A DNA stretch of 64,000 nucleotides from Ectothiorhodospiraceae bacterium (GTDB lineage Bacteria; Pseudomonadota; Gammaproteobacteria; HK1). The first letter of the stretch is position 1, and each line of letters opens with the position of its first letter. The notes under the pieces were generated by a model. The model was not told the origin of the DNA. It searched no databases and saw nothing but the letters and a program-made list of their open reading frames with translations. The stretch spans positions 186,001 to 250,000 of the forward strand of contig JACKNM010000006.1 in assembly GCA_024234875.1 (NCBI GenBank), in the 5' to 3' direction. A program made the position numbers and the translations under genes. Positions 7,603 to 14,341 of this stretch are shown one piece after another.

Positions 7603-9875
7603 AGCTCCGTACCGCTTCGCTCGTCGATCGCCTCCAGCAGGCGCGGCGGGGAGATCGGCAGGTCCTGCATGCGCCGGCCGGTCGCGTTGGCGACGGCATT
7701 GGCGATGGCGGCCATCGGCGGGCAGATGTTGACCTCGCCGACGCCCTTGACCCCGAACGGGTGATTCGGGTTCGGGACCTCCACCAGCACCGGCTCGATC
7801 ATCGGCACGTCGGAGGCGACCGGGACGCGATAGTCGAGGAAGCCGGCGTTGGTCATGTGACCCGCGTCGTCGTAGATGTATTCCTCGTTGAGCGCCCAGC
7901 CGATGCCCTGGACCACGCCGCCCTGGATCTGGCCCTCGACGTAGCTCGGGTGGATGGCGCGGCCCACGTCCTGAGCGGCGACGAAGCGCAACACCGTCAC
8001 CCGCCCGGTCTCCGGGTCGACCTCGACGTCGCAGAACTGGGTCGAGAAGCCCGGTGCCTGGCCGCCGGCGTTGAGCGTGCCGGTGGCGCCGATCGGCCCG
8101 CCGGTGGCGCTGAACTTCGAGGCGATCTCCTTGAACGAGAGCGGCTTCAAGTCGCCGACGTTGCTGCTCGCCGGCCGCGCGTGACCGTCCTCCCAGACCA
8201 CGGCGTCGACGTCGACGTCCCAGATCATCGCGGCGCGACGGCGCATGTCGTCGATGACCTTCTTGCAGGCCTCGATCACCGCCATGCCGGTGGCGTAGGT
8301 GACGCGTGAGCCGCCGGTGACGTGGCAGTAGGGCACCGCCTCGGTGTCGACCACCTTCGACTCGATGGCGTCGTAGTCGATGCCGAGCGTCTCGGCCGCC
8401 ATCATCGCCATCGACGCCCGCGACCCACCGATGTCCGGGCTGCCGGTGGAGATGGCCGCGGTGCCGTCGGCGTTCACGGTGATGGTGGCGGCGGAGTCCC
8501 CGGCGCCGTTGAACCAGTAGCCGGAGGCGACGCCGCGACCCTGGTTGGGGCCGAGCGGGGCCTTGTAGCCGGGGTGGTTCTTGATCGCCTGCAGGGTCTC
8601 GACGTAGCCGCCGTGGGCGAGCTTCGGTCCGTAGACCATCTGGGTGCCGGGCGTGGCCGCGTTCTTCAGCCGGAAGTCGACCGGGTCCATGCCGATGGCC
8701 TTGGCGGCGATGTCCATCGTGCTCTCGACCGCGAAGGCCGAGATCGGGGAGCCGGGCGCACGATAGGCGGCGGCCTTGGGCCGGTTCGACACCACGTCGT
8801 AGCCGGTGGTGCGCTGGTTGGGGATGGCGTAGGGGGCGAATGCGCACATGCAGCCGTTCATCACCGGGGATCCCGGGAACGCGCCGGCCTGGTACTTGAG
8901 GATGGCCTCGGCGGCGGTGATGGTGCCGTCGCGCTTGACGCCGATCTTCACCGTCATCGAGGCGCCGGAGGTCGGGCCGGTGGCGAGGAAGACCTCCTCG
9001 CGCGACATCGCGATACGCACCGGACGCCCGGTCTTCTTCGCCAGCGTGAGCGCGACCGGCTCGATGTAGACCACGGTCTTGCCGCCGAACCCGCCGCCGA
9101 TCTCGGCCGGGTTGACCTTGATGTCGCCGATGGTGATGCCGGTGAGCTTCGCGGTGAGGTTGCGCACCGCGAAGTGGCCCTGGCTCGACGACCAGAGCTC
9201 GCCCTTGCCCTTCTCCCAGTTGGCGAGGCAGGCCTGGGGCTCGATGTAGGCCTGGTGAATGGGCTTGGTCTTGTAGTGGCGCTCGATCACCTCGTCGGCG
9301 GCGGCGAAGCCGGCATCGAGGTCACCCATCTCGAACTGGATGCGCTTCGACACGTTCGACGGCCGGCTCGGCGCCGGCTCGACACCACGCGTGATCATGT
9401 CGTCGAACAGCAGCGGCGCGTCCTCGGCCATCGCCGCGTCGACGTCGATGACGTGGGGCAGGACCTCGTAGTCGACCTGGATCAGCTCGATCGCCTGCTT
9501 GGCGATGGCCGGGCTCGTCGCCGCCACCGCGGCCACCGCGTGGCCCTCGTAGAGCACCTTCTCGCGCGCCATGATGTTACGCGTCACGTGCCAGAAGTTG
9601 ACCGCCAGGCGCTCGGGTCCGATGTAGGCGAAGTCGTGGTCGGGGAGGTCGGCGCCGGTCATCACCGCCTTGACCCCCGGCAGCGCGGCGGCGCGTGAGG
9701 TGTCGATCGAGCGAATGCGGGCGTGGGCGTGGGGGCTGCGGAGGATCTTCCCGTACAGCTCGCCGGCCAGGTGGTAGTCCGCCCCGTACTTGGCGGTGCC
9801 GATGACCTTGGGCACCCCGTCCGGGCGCACCGGCCGGGTTCCGATCCACTTGAACGACTGCTGGGCTGCTGACAT
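7599..9875 (-). CDS. xanthine dehydrogenase family molybdopterin-binding subunit
   Basis: 758 residues, the molybdenum-cofactor (large) subunit of the xanthine/aldehyde oxidase family, which hydroxylates purines, aldehydes or aromatic carbons. Seen are the N-terminal a/b hammerhead domain (RPDGVPKVIGTAKYGADYHL, LRSPHAHARIRSIDTS), the GGGFGGKT loop in AEIGGGFGGKTVVY, AYRAPGSPISAF, and the catalytic Glu 714 in KGVGEVN. The start has GGGAG upstream of the ATG at 9875. The partners expected for this family, an FAD subunit and a 2Fe-2S subunit, are not next to it: the gene upstream is a phytanoyl-CoA dioxygenase-like one and the gene downstream is the MoaD-like one. Either the partners are elsewhere or a different electron acceptor is used. 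The substrate is unknown. Confidence 0.88.
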   Translation of the reverse strand: MSAAQQSFKWIGTRPVRPDGVPKVIGTAKYGADYHLAGELYGKILRSPHAHARIRSIDTSRAAALPGVKAVMTGADLPDHDFAYIGPERLAVNFWHVTRNIMAREKVLYEGHAVAAVAATSPAIAKQAIELIQVDYEVLPHVIDVDAAMAEDAPLLFDDMITRGVEPAPSRPSNVSKRIQFEMGDLDAGFAAADEVIERHYKTKPIHQAYIEPQACLANWEKGKGELWSSSQGHFAVRNLTAKLTGITIGDIKVNPAEIGGGFGGKTVVYIEPVALTLAKKTGRPVRIAMSREEVFLATGPTSGASMTVKIGVKRDGTITAAEAILKYQAGAFPGSPVMNGCMCAFAPYAIPNQRTTGYDVVSNRPKAAAYRAPGSPISAFAVESTMDIAAKAIGMDPVDFRLKNAATPGTQMVYGPKLAHGGYVETLQAIKNHPGYKAPLGPNQGRGVASGYWFNGAGDSAATITVNADGTAAISTGSPDIGGSRASMAMMAAETLGIDYDAIESKVVDTEAVPYCHVTGGSRVTYATGMAVIEACKKVIDDMRRRAAMIWDVDVDAVVWEDGHARPASSNVGDLKPLSFKEIASKFSATGGPIGATGTLNAGGQAPGFSTQFCDVEVDPETGRVTVLRFVAAQDVGRAIHPSYVEGQIQGGVVQGIGWALNEEYIYDDAGHMTNAGFLDYRVPVASDVPMIEPVLVEVPNPNHPFGVKGVGEVNICPPMAAIANAVANATGRRMQDLPISPPRLLEAIDERSGTEL

Positions 9876-10040
9876 CCGAGACTCCCGGGTTTTCGGTGGT
9901 GTTTGGCGAATGCTACGTCCCCCGGCGCGGGGTGACCACGGGGCATTATCGCCGCTCGGAGCGGATGCGTCAGGTCCGGGCGCCAACGGTGGACGGCGGT
10001 CCTGGCGGATCGCGGCGGGGACGGGCCGCGCTCGGCGCGG

Positions 10041-10078
10041 CATCCCGGACTGCGCTGGCGCTCCGTCCGGGCTACGGG
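10041..10078. repeat. REP-like palindromic intergenic element
   Basis: Between the dioxygenase-like gene and the molybdopterin subunit gene. CCCGGAC (10044-10050) pairs with GTCCGGG (10065-10071), and the element ends in CTACGGG. The same general pattern (GTAGCCCGGA...TCCGGG) is a widespread dispersed repeat in proteobacterial intergenic DNA. A related but degenerate copy may sit near 14265-14293. No gene or other signal is seen in the rest of 9876-10087. Confidence 0.5.
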
Positions 10079-10087
10079 TTACACGGG

Positions 10088-10855
10088 TCAGGCGCGCAGA
10101 CGGTAGTCGTTGCCCGCCTGGTCGGCGCCGCGCATCAGGAAGATCGAGTGCTCGGACATGGTCGCCCCGCCGCGTTCCCGGTGCATCCGGGCGGCGAGCT
10201 CGCGGTCGTAGAGGGAGCTCGTCGGCATCAGGCGCATGGTCATCCCCCGGCGTGGATGCGGTGAGGTATTCACCTCCGAGCCGTGCACCAGGTAGACGTC
10301 GTGGAGCGAGATCTGACCCGCCTCGAGCACCACGTCGACCGCCTCCGACTCGTCGTACTCCTGGCGCTGCAGCTCCTGTTGCAGGGTGAGCGCGGGATCG
10401 TTGCGCTGGTCGTGGGCGCGCAGGCGCTGGTCGCGGTGGGACCCGGGGATGAAGCGCATGCAGCCGTTCTCGGTGGTGGCGGCATCGACCGCGATCCATA
10501 CCGTGCACGTCGCGAGCGGGCGAATCGGCCAGTACTGCCCGTCCTGGTGCCACGGGGTGCGCTTGCCGTTGCGCGCCGGCTTGGCGAAGAAGCTCATGTT
10601 CCACAACGTGATGTCGGGGCCGATGAGCTGCTCCACCATGTCGAGGATCTCGGGATTGCGCGCGTAGTTCAGGAACCGCATGTCGAAGTTGAGCAGCGCC
10701 GAGCAGTTGTCCCGGAACTCGGGGTGGTCGGGGTGCTCGGCCAGCAGGCGGTCGTGGTCGGCGCGGATCGCGGCGAGGGTCTTCTCGGGTAGACGGTAGC
10801 CGGGGATGACGTAACCGTGCTCGTGGTAGTGGGTGATCTGCTCGGGACTCAGCAT
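10088..10855 (-). CDS. phytanoyl-CoA dioxygenase family protein
   Basis: 255 residues of the Fe(II)/2-oxoglutarate dioxygenase PhyH family. The iron triad is seen as HxD in TPWHQDGQYWPI and a distal His in DVYLVHGSEVNTS, followed by the 2-oxoglutarate-binding Arg in PHPRRGMTMRLMP. Related bacterial enzymes hydroxylate many small substrates, so a specific one cannot be named. GGAGAG lies nine bases upstream of the ATG at 10855. It follows the fumarylacetoacetase-type gene in the same direction, with an 80-base gap that holds a hairpin, and is followed by the molybdopterin subunit gene after 212 bases with a REP-like repeat. Confidence 0.85.
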   Translation of the reverse strand: MLSPEQITHYHEHGYVIPGYRLPEKTLAAIRADHDRLLAEHPDHPEFRDNCSALLNFDMRFLNYARNPEILDMVEQLIGPDITLWNMSFFAKPARNGKRTPWHQDGQYWPIRPLATCTVWIAVDAATTENGCMRFIPGSHRDQRLRAHDQRNDPALTLQQELQRQEYDESEAVDVVLEAGQISLHDVYLVHGSEVNTSPHPRRGMTMRLMPTSSLYDRELAARMHRERGGATMSEHSIFLMRGADQAGNDYRLRA

Positions 10856-10876
10856 CGAGGGGACTCTCCAGGGCGG

Positions 10877-10916
10877 GGCCCGAGCCGGGCGTCGGCGAGA
10901 CGCGCCGGCTCGGGGC
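10877..10916 (-). other. intercistronic hairpin between hydrolase and dioxygenase genes
   Basis: A GC-rich inverted repeat with arms of about 15 bases (one bulge each side) around GGCCCGAGCCGG and CCGGCTCGGGGCC. It lies 20 bases after the stop of the hydrolase gene and 21 bases before the start of the dioxygenase-like gene. It lacks a T tract. Likely roles are partial termination or mRNA 3' protection inside the leftward operon. Confidence 0.4.
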
Positions 10917-10935
10917 CGCGGTATCGACGTGGGCC

Positions 10936-11871
10936 TCAGGCGCCCGAGGGCGCGTACTTGCCGGCGACCTGCGGGGTCGGGGTGTCGAAGCCCTGCTTCT
11001 GGCGGTCGAGCCGCGTCTCGCGCTTCCAGCTCCGGCGCAAGTCGTCGCGCACCGTGATGTGCAGCCGCCCGAGCCCGTCGACCTCGAGCTCCACCCGGTC
11101 GCCGTCCTGGAACGGTGAGAGCCCGCGGTGGTTGGTGCCGGTGGCGAGGATGTCGCCGGGGTGCAGGGTGTGGATCGACGTCACCCACTCGATGCAGCGC
11201 TCGATGGAGTGGGCCATGTCGTCGGTGTTGAAGTCCTGGCGCACCTCGCCGTTGACCCACAGCCGCACGCGGCGCTTCTGCGGGTTCGGATACTCGTCGG
11301 CGGTGACGATGAACGGGCCGATGGGCGCGAAGGTGTCGCGCGACTTGGCCTGGTAGAAGACGTTGCGCTCGGGCGGCAGCCCGCGCGCCGAGCCGTCGAT
11401 GAAGTTCAGGTAGCCGAAGACGTAGCTCATCGCCTCCTCGGCGCGGACGTGCGACGCGCGCTTGCCGATCACCACCGCGAGCTCGGCCTCGCCCTCGAAC
11501 ACCGTCGCCGGGGCGTCGGGCAAGATCATGGTGTCGCCGTCGCCGATGATTGCGCTCGGGGATTTGTGGAAGGCGTTGATCGGCGCCGGCGCGTCGCGGG
11601 TGCCGTCCTCCATGTAGTTCACCGCCATGCAGTCGACGTTGACCGGACGTGGCAGCGGGGGGCGCAGACGGACCTGGTCGAGGGGCCGCGCCGGACCCCG
11701 CGCCGCGGTGCGCTCCAGTGCATCGCGATAGGCGTCGAAGCGCTCGATGAGGCCGCTCACGAGATCGTGCGGGCCGGTGTGCGGGATGTCGCGCACCGCG
11801 TCGGTGACGTCGACCACGCCATCCGCGCGCACGACGCCGAGCCGGAAGTCGTCGAAGTAGCAGAGCTTCAT
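10936..11871 (-). CDS. fumarylacetoacetate hydrolase family protein
   Basis: 311 residues of the FAH family, which cleaves or hydrates 2,4-dioxo or 2-hydroxy-dienoic acids from aromatic catabolism. The metal-binding ExE appears in TVFEGEAELAVVIGK, the oxyanion region in SRDTFAPIGPFIVTADE, and the late block HPGDILATGTNHRGLSPFQDGD is the family's GDVI-x-TGTP loop. The ATG at 11871 follows GAGGAGATCCA. It is the first gene of the leftward run to 7351. The reaction could be fumarylpyruvate, acylpyruvate or 2-oxo-hepta-diene-dioate chemistry; sequence alone does not decide. Confidence 0.87.
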   Translation of the reverse strand: MKLCYFDDFRLGVVRADGVVDVTDAVRDIPHTGPHDLVSGLIERFDAYRDALERTAARGPARPLDQVRLRPPLPRPVNVDCMAVNYMEDGTRDAPAPINAFHKSPSAIIGDGDTMILPDAPATVFEGEAELAVVIGKRASHVRAEEAMSYVFGYLNFIDGSARGLPPERNVFYQAKSRDTFAPIGPFIVTADEYPNPQKRRVRLWVNGEVRQDFNTDDMAHSIERCIEWVTSIHTLHPGDILATGTNHRGLSPFQDGDRVELEVDGLGRLHITVRDDLRRSWKRETRLDRQKQGFDTPTPQVAGKYAPSGA

Positions 11872-12088
11872 TGGATCTCCTCGGAGGTCTCGGGGTCAGG
11901 GAACGTCGACCGCCGCCGGCGGGCTCGGCGTGGCGGCATCATCGCGCCGGCGTCGACCCCGTTCAACACCGGACGTGCGGCCGCCGCACGAGTCGGGGCC
12001 GGACCGCGACACGACCCGCGGCGACCGGTACATTCCCGCGTCGGCGGGCGCGCCGGCCCGCCACTCAAACCCACGAGGAACCCACCCG

Positions 12089-12655
12089 ATGTCCAGACTG
12101 AGCCCCCTCACCGAGTCCGACCTGAATCCCGAGCAACGCGCGGTGCTCGACGCCATCGCCAACAGCCCGCGCGGGTTGCGCGGCCTCGTCGGCCCGTTCG
12201 GGGTCTATGCACGGGTGCCGGGGGTCGGCAACGCGGCGCAGGCCCTCGGTGCGGCGGTGCGTTTCGGCACCACGCTCGAGGAGAACGTGAAGGAGGTGGC
12301 GATCTGCACCGTCGGTGCCTTCCATCACTCGAAGTTCGAGTTCGCCGCCCACGCGCGCCTCGCGGCCAGGGCCGGGGTGGCCGAGGACATCGTCGAGGCG
12401 CTGCGCGAGGGACGCACCCCGAGCTTCACCGACGCCCGCGAGCGCGTCGCGCACCAGGTGGCGCGCGAGCTCCTGACCGCCCACGGCATCGCCGACGCAA
12501 CCTACGCCGAGGCGGTGTCGCTGCTCGGGGAGACGCGGCTCATCGAGTTGGTGGTCACCGTCGGCTACTACGGTCTGGTGTCCCTCACCCTGAACGCATT
12601 CCGGGTCCCGCTCGGCGAGGGGATGGCCGACCCGTTTCCGGACCACCCGGTCTGA
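12089..12655 (+). CDS. carboxymuconolactone decarboxylase-like (AhpD-fold) protein
   Basis: 188 residues, all helical, with the CMD-family block EENVKEVAICTVGAFHHSKF and the neighbouring His in FAAHARLAARAGV. There is no CxxC pair of the AhpD peroxidase type, so a redox role is unlikely; the function may be a decarboxylase or hydrolase-like step. The ATG at 12089 follows GAGGAA. It diverges from the FAH-family gene, and the three-copy 55-bp repeat follows its stop directly. The subfamily is commonly found next to aromatic or dioxoacid catabolic genes. Confidence 0.8.
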   Translation: MSRLSPLTESDLNPEQRAVLDAIANSPRGLRGLVGPFGVYARVPGVGNAAQALGAAVRFGTTLEENVKEVAICTVGAFHHSKFEFAAHARLAARAGVAEDIVEALREGRTPSFTDARERVAHQVARELLTAHGIADATYAEAVSLLGETRLIELVVTVGYYGLVSLTLNAFRVPLGEGMADPFPDHPV

Positions 12656-12662
12656 CTCTGGC

Positions 12663-12826
12663 GGCCCTTCGACACGGGCTCCGCTTCGCGCCGCCTGGCT
12701 CGGGGAGCGGGGGCGGTGGCCCTTCGACTCGGGCGTCGCCTTGCGACGCCCGGCTCAGGGAGCGGGGGCGGGGGCCCTTCGACTCGGGCGTCGCTCGGCG
12801 ACGCCCGGCTCAGGGACCGTGGGGGA
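12663..12826. repeat. three tandem 55-bp hairpin repeats
   Basis: Units start at 12663, 12718 and 12773, each opening GGCCCTTCGAC and closing in GGCTCAGGGA or similar. Units 2 and 3 hold a perfect stem GGGCGTCGC / GCGACGCCC around a 3-base loop (CTT or TCG); unit 1 is degenerate in the stem. An outer CCCT/AGGG pairing also fits. The array fills the gap between the convergent genes ending at 12655 and 12827, so it could act as a two-way terminator. The CCCTTCGAC...CTCAGGG pattern resembles dispersed intergenic repeats of many GC-rich bacteria. Confidence 0.75.
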
Positions 12827-13789
12827 TCAGCCGAGCTCCGGGATCACCCACAGCGGCGGCTCGCCGCGGGCGACGCGTTGCACGTTGTCGTAGGCGTTGC
12901 GCAGTCGCGCGGTGTGGCTCTCGTAGGTGGGGCCGGCCAGGTGCGCGGTGAGCACGACGTTGTCCAGCGCGAGCAACGGGTTGTCGGCGGGCGGTGGCTC
13001 CTGGTCGAGGACGTCGAGGCCGGCGCCGGCGATGCGCCGCTCGGCCAGGCACGCGTGCAGCGCGCGCTCGTCGACCACCGGGCCCCGCGCGGTGTTCACG
13101 AGGATCGCCGACTCCTTCATCAGGGCGAGCGCCTCGGCGTCGATCAGGTGGTGGGTCGACGGGTTGAGCGGCACGTGCAGCGAGACCACGTCGGACTCGC
13201 GGAGCAACTCGTTCAGGAGGCGGAAGCGCACGCCGAGGGCGTCCTCCTCGGCCTCGGTCAGACGGGCGATGTCGTAGTACAGGACGCGCATCCCGAAGGC
13301 GAGGGCGAGCCGCGCGGTCTTGCGGCCGATCGAGCCCAGGCCGACCACGCCGAGGGTGCGATCGCGCAGCTCGTGCACGCGCGGGGTCTGGTTGCCGCGC
13401 CAGCGCCCGGCGGCGACCGAGGCGTGCTGCCAGATCAACTGCCGTGACACCGCGAGCATGAGCATGACCGCGTGCTCGGACACCGCGACCGAGTTGGCCC
13501 CGCCGTTGTTCGCGACCGGAACCCCGGCGCGGCGGGCGGCGTCGATGTCGGCGTTGTCGTAGCCCGCGCTCAGGAGCTGGACGAGCTCGAGGTGCGGGGC
13601 AGCGGCGTAGAGCTCGGGCCGAATCATGCCGGCCACGAAGCCGACCAGGAATCGCGCGCCTCCGATGGCGGCGTGATACTCGGGACTGTCGGCGGCGGCC
13701 ACCACCAGCTCGAAGCCGCGCGGCGCCATCTCGCGGGCGAGCACGGCGGCATCGGGGAACGGGGTGACGAAGACGATTCTCGGCTGCAT
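12827..13789 (-). CDS. D-2-hydroxyacid dehydrogenase
   Basis: 320 residues. NAD(H)-dependent 2-hydroxyacid/2-oxoacid oxidoreductase. The nucleotide motif is VVGLGSIGRKTARLA. Catalytic residues lie in NTARGPVVDERAL (Arg), DVLDQEPPPADNP (Glu) and VLTAHLAGPT (His). The substrate-domain stretch QLLSAGYDNADIDAARRAGV matches the glyoxylate/hydroxypyruvate reductase-type group. The ATG at 13789 opens a short divergent promoter region shared with the small gene at 13851. It differs from the enzyme at 4385-5440 in the catalytic His context, so the two are not recent duplicates. Confidence 0.87.
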   Translation of the reverse strand: MQPRIVFVTPFPDAAVLAREMAPRGFELVVAAADSPEYHAAIGGARFLVGFVAGMIRPELYAAAPHLELVQLLSAGYDNADIDAARRAGVPVANNGGANSVAVSEHAVMLMLAVSRQLIWQHASVAAGRWRGNQTPRVHELRDRTLGVVGLGSIGRKTARLALAFGMRVLYYDIARLTEAEEDALGVRFRLLNELLRESDVVSLHVPLNPSTHHLIDAEALALMKESAILVNTARGPVVDERALHACLAERRIAGAGLDVLDQEPPPADNPLLALDNVVLTAHLAGPTYESHTARLRNAYDNVQRVARGEPPLWVIPELG

Positions 13790-13850
13790 CGTTGGTCCTC
13801 GTTGGCGGAGGTGGCCTCAAGTCGCCGGCGCCACCGCCGCTAATGCTGCC

Positions 13851-14192
13851 ATGAGCCGTCCCGCGCAACCATTGACCCTCGACGACCTGGCGCGTCCCGT
13901 GCTTCTCGAGGAGGAGCCGGACAGTGGGGGCGAGCTCGCCCTGGTGCTGTCGTCGATGACGGAGATCCTGCGCTGCCAGCGCGAGACGTTGGAGCGGCTA
14001 CGCCGCGTGGAGGACGGCATCACGGAGCTGAGGGCGCGATTCGAGACCATCGTGTCGAGCACGCGAAATCGTACCGGGGTGCGGGCACCGCGCACCGAGG
14101 AGGCCGCGCGCTCGGACCGCCCCCTGTCGGATGACACCCTCCTGCGCGGCATCGAGACCGTGGTTCGGGGCGGCGCGCAGCGCTCGGACTGA
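13851..14192 (+). CDS. small hypothetical protein with coiled coil
   Basis: 113 residues, not recognised. A predicted coiled coil spans about residues 25-70 (MTEILRCQRETLERLRRVED and following), and the C-terminal third is polar and charged. It has no signal peptide or membrane segment. The ATG at 13851 is 61 bases from the divergent dehydrogenase start. Codon use follows the GC-rich third-position pattern of its neighbours, which supports a real gene, but no family was recognised. It could equally be a lineage-specific protein. Confidence 0.55.
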   Translation: MSRPAQPLTLDDLARPVLLEEEPDSGGELALVLSSMTEILRCQRETLERLRRVEDGITELRARFETIVSSTRNRTGVRAPRTEEAARSDRPLSDDTLLRGIETVVRGGAQRSD

Positions 14193-14299
14193 CGCGGTCC
14201 GAGGCGGCGTGGTCGGGAGTCCGCCACGCGCCGCCTCCCGGATTCCCGCTCTTGGCATGTCGCCTGGACGGAGCGCGAGCCCCGTCCGGGACCGGCCGC

Positions 14300-14324
14300 G
14301 CCGGCGGTGCAGTCCACCGCCGGC
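14300..14324 (-). terminator. hairpin downstream of acnB
   Basis: A perfect 10-bp stem GCCGGCGGTG / CACCGCCGGC around a 5-base loop, starting 17 bases after the acnB stop. No T run follows on the acnB strand, so it may need Rho or act as a 3' end stabiliser. Confidence 0.5.
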
Positions 14325-14341
14325 CTCCCGGGACGCCGCGG

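Noticed and set aside
12663..12826. Direct repeats considered as a CRISPR array
   Set aside because: Units abut with no unique spacers, contain hairpins and no cas genes are near. They fit a tandem palindromic repeat.
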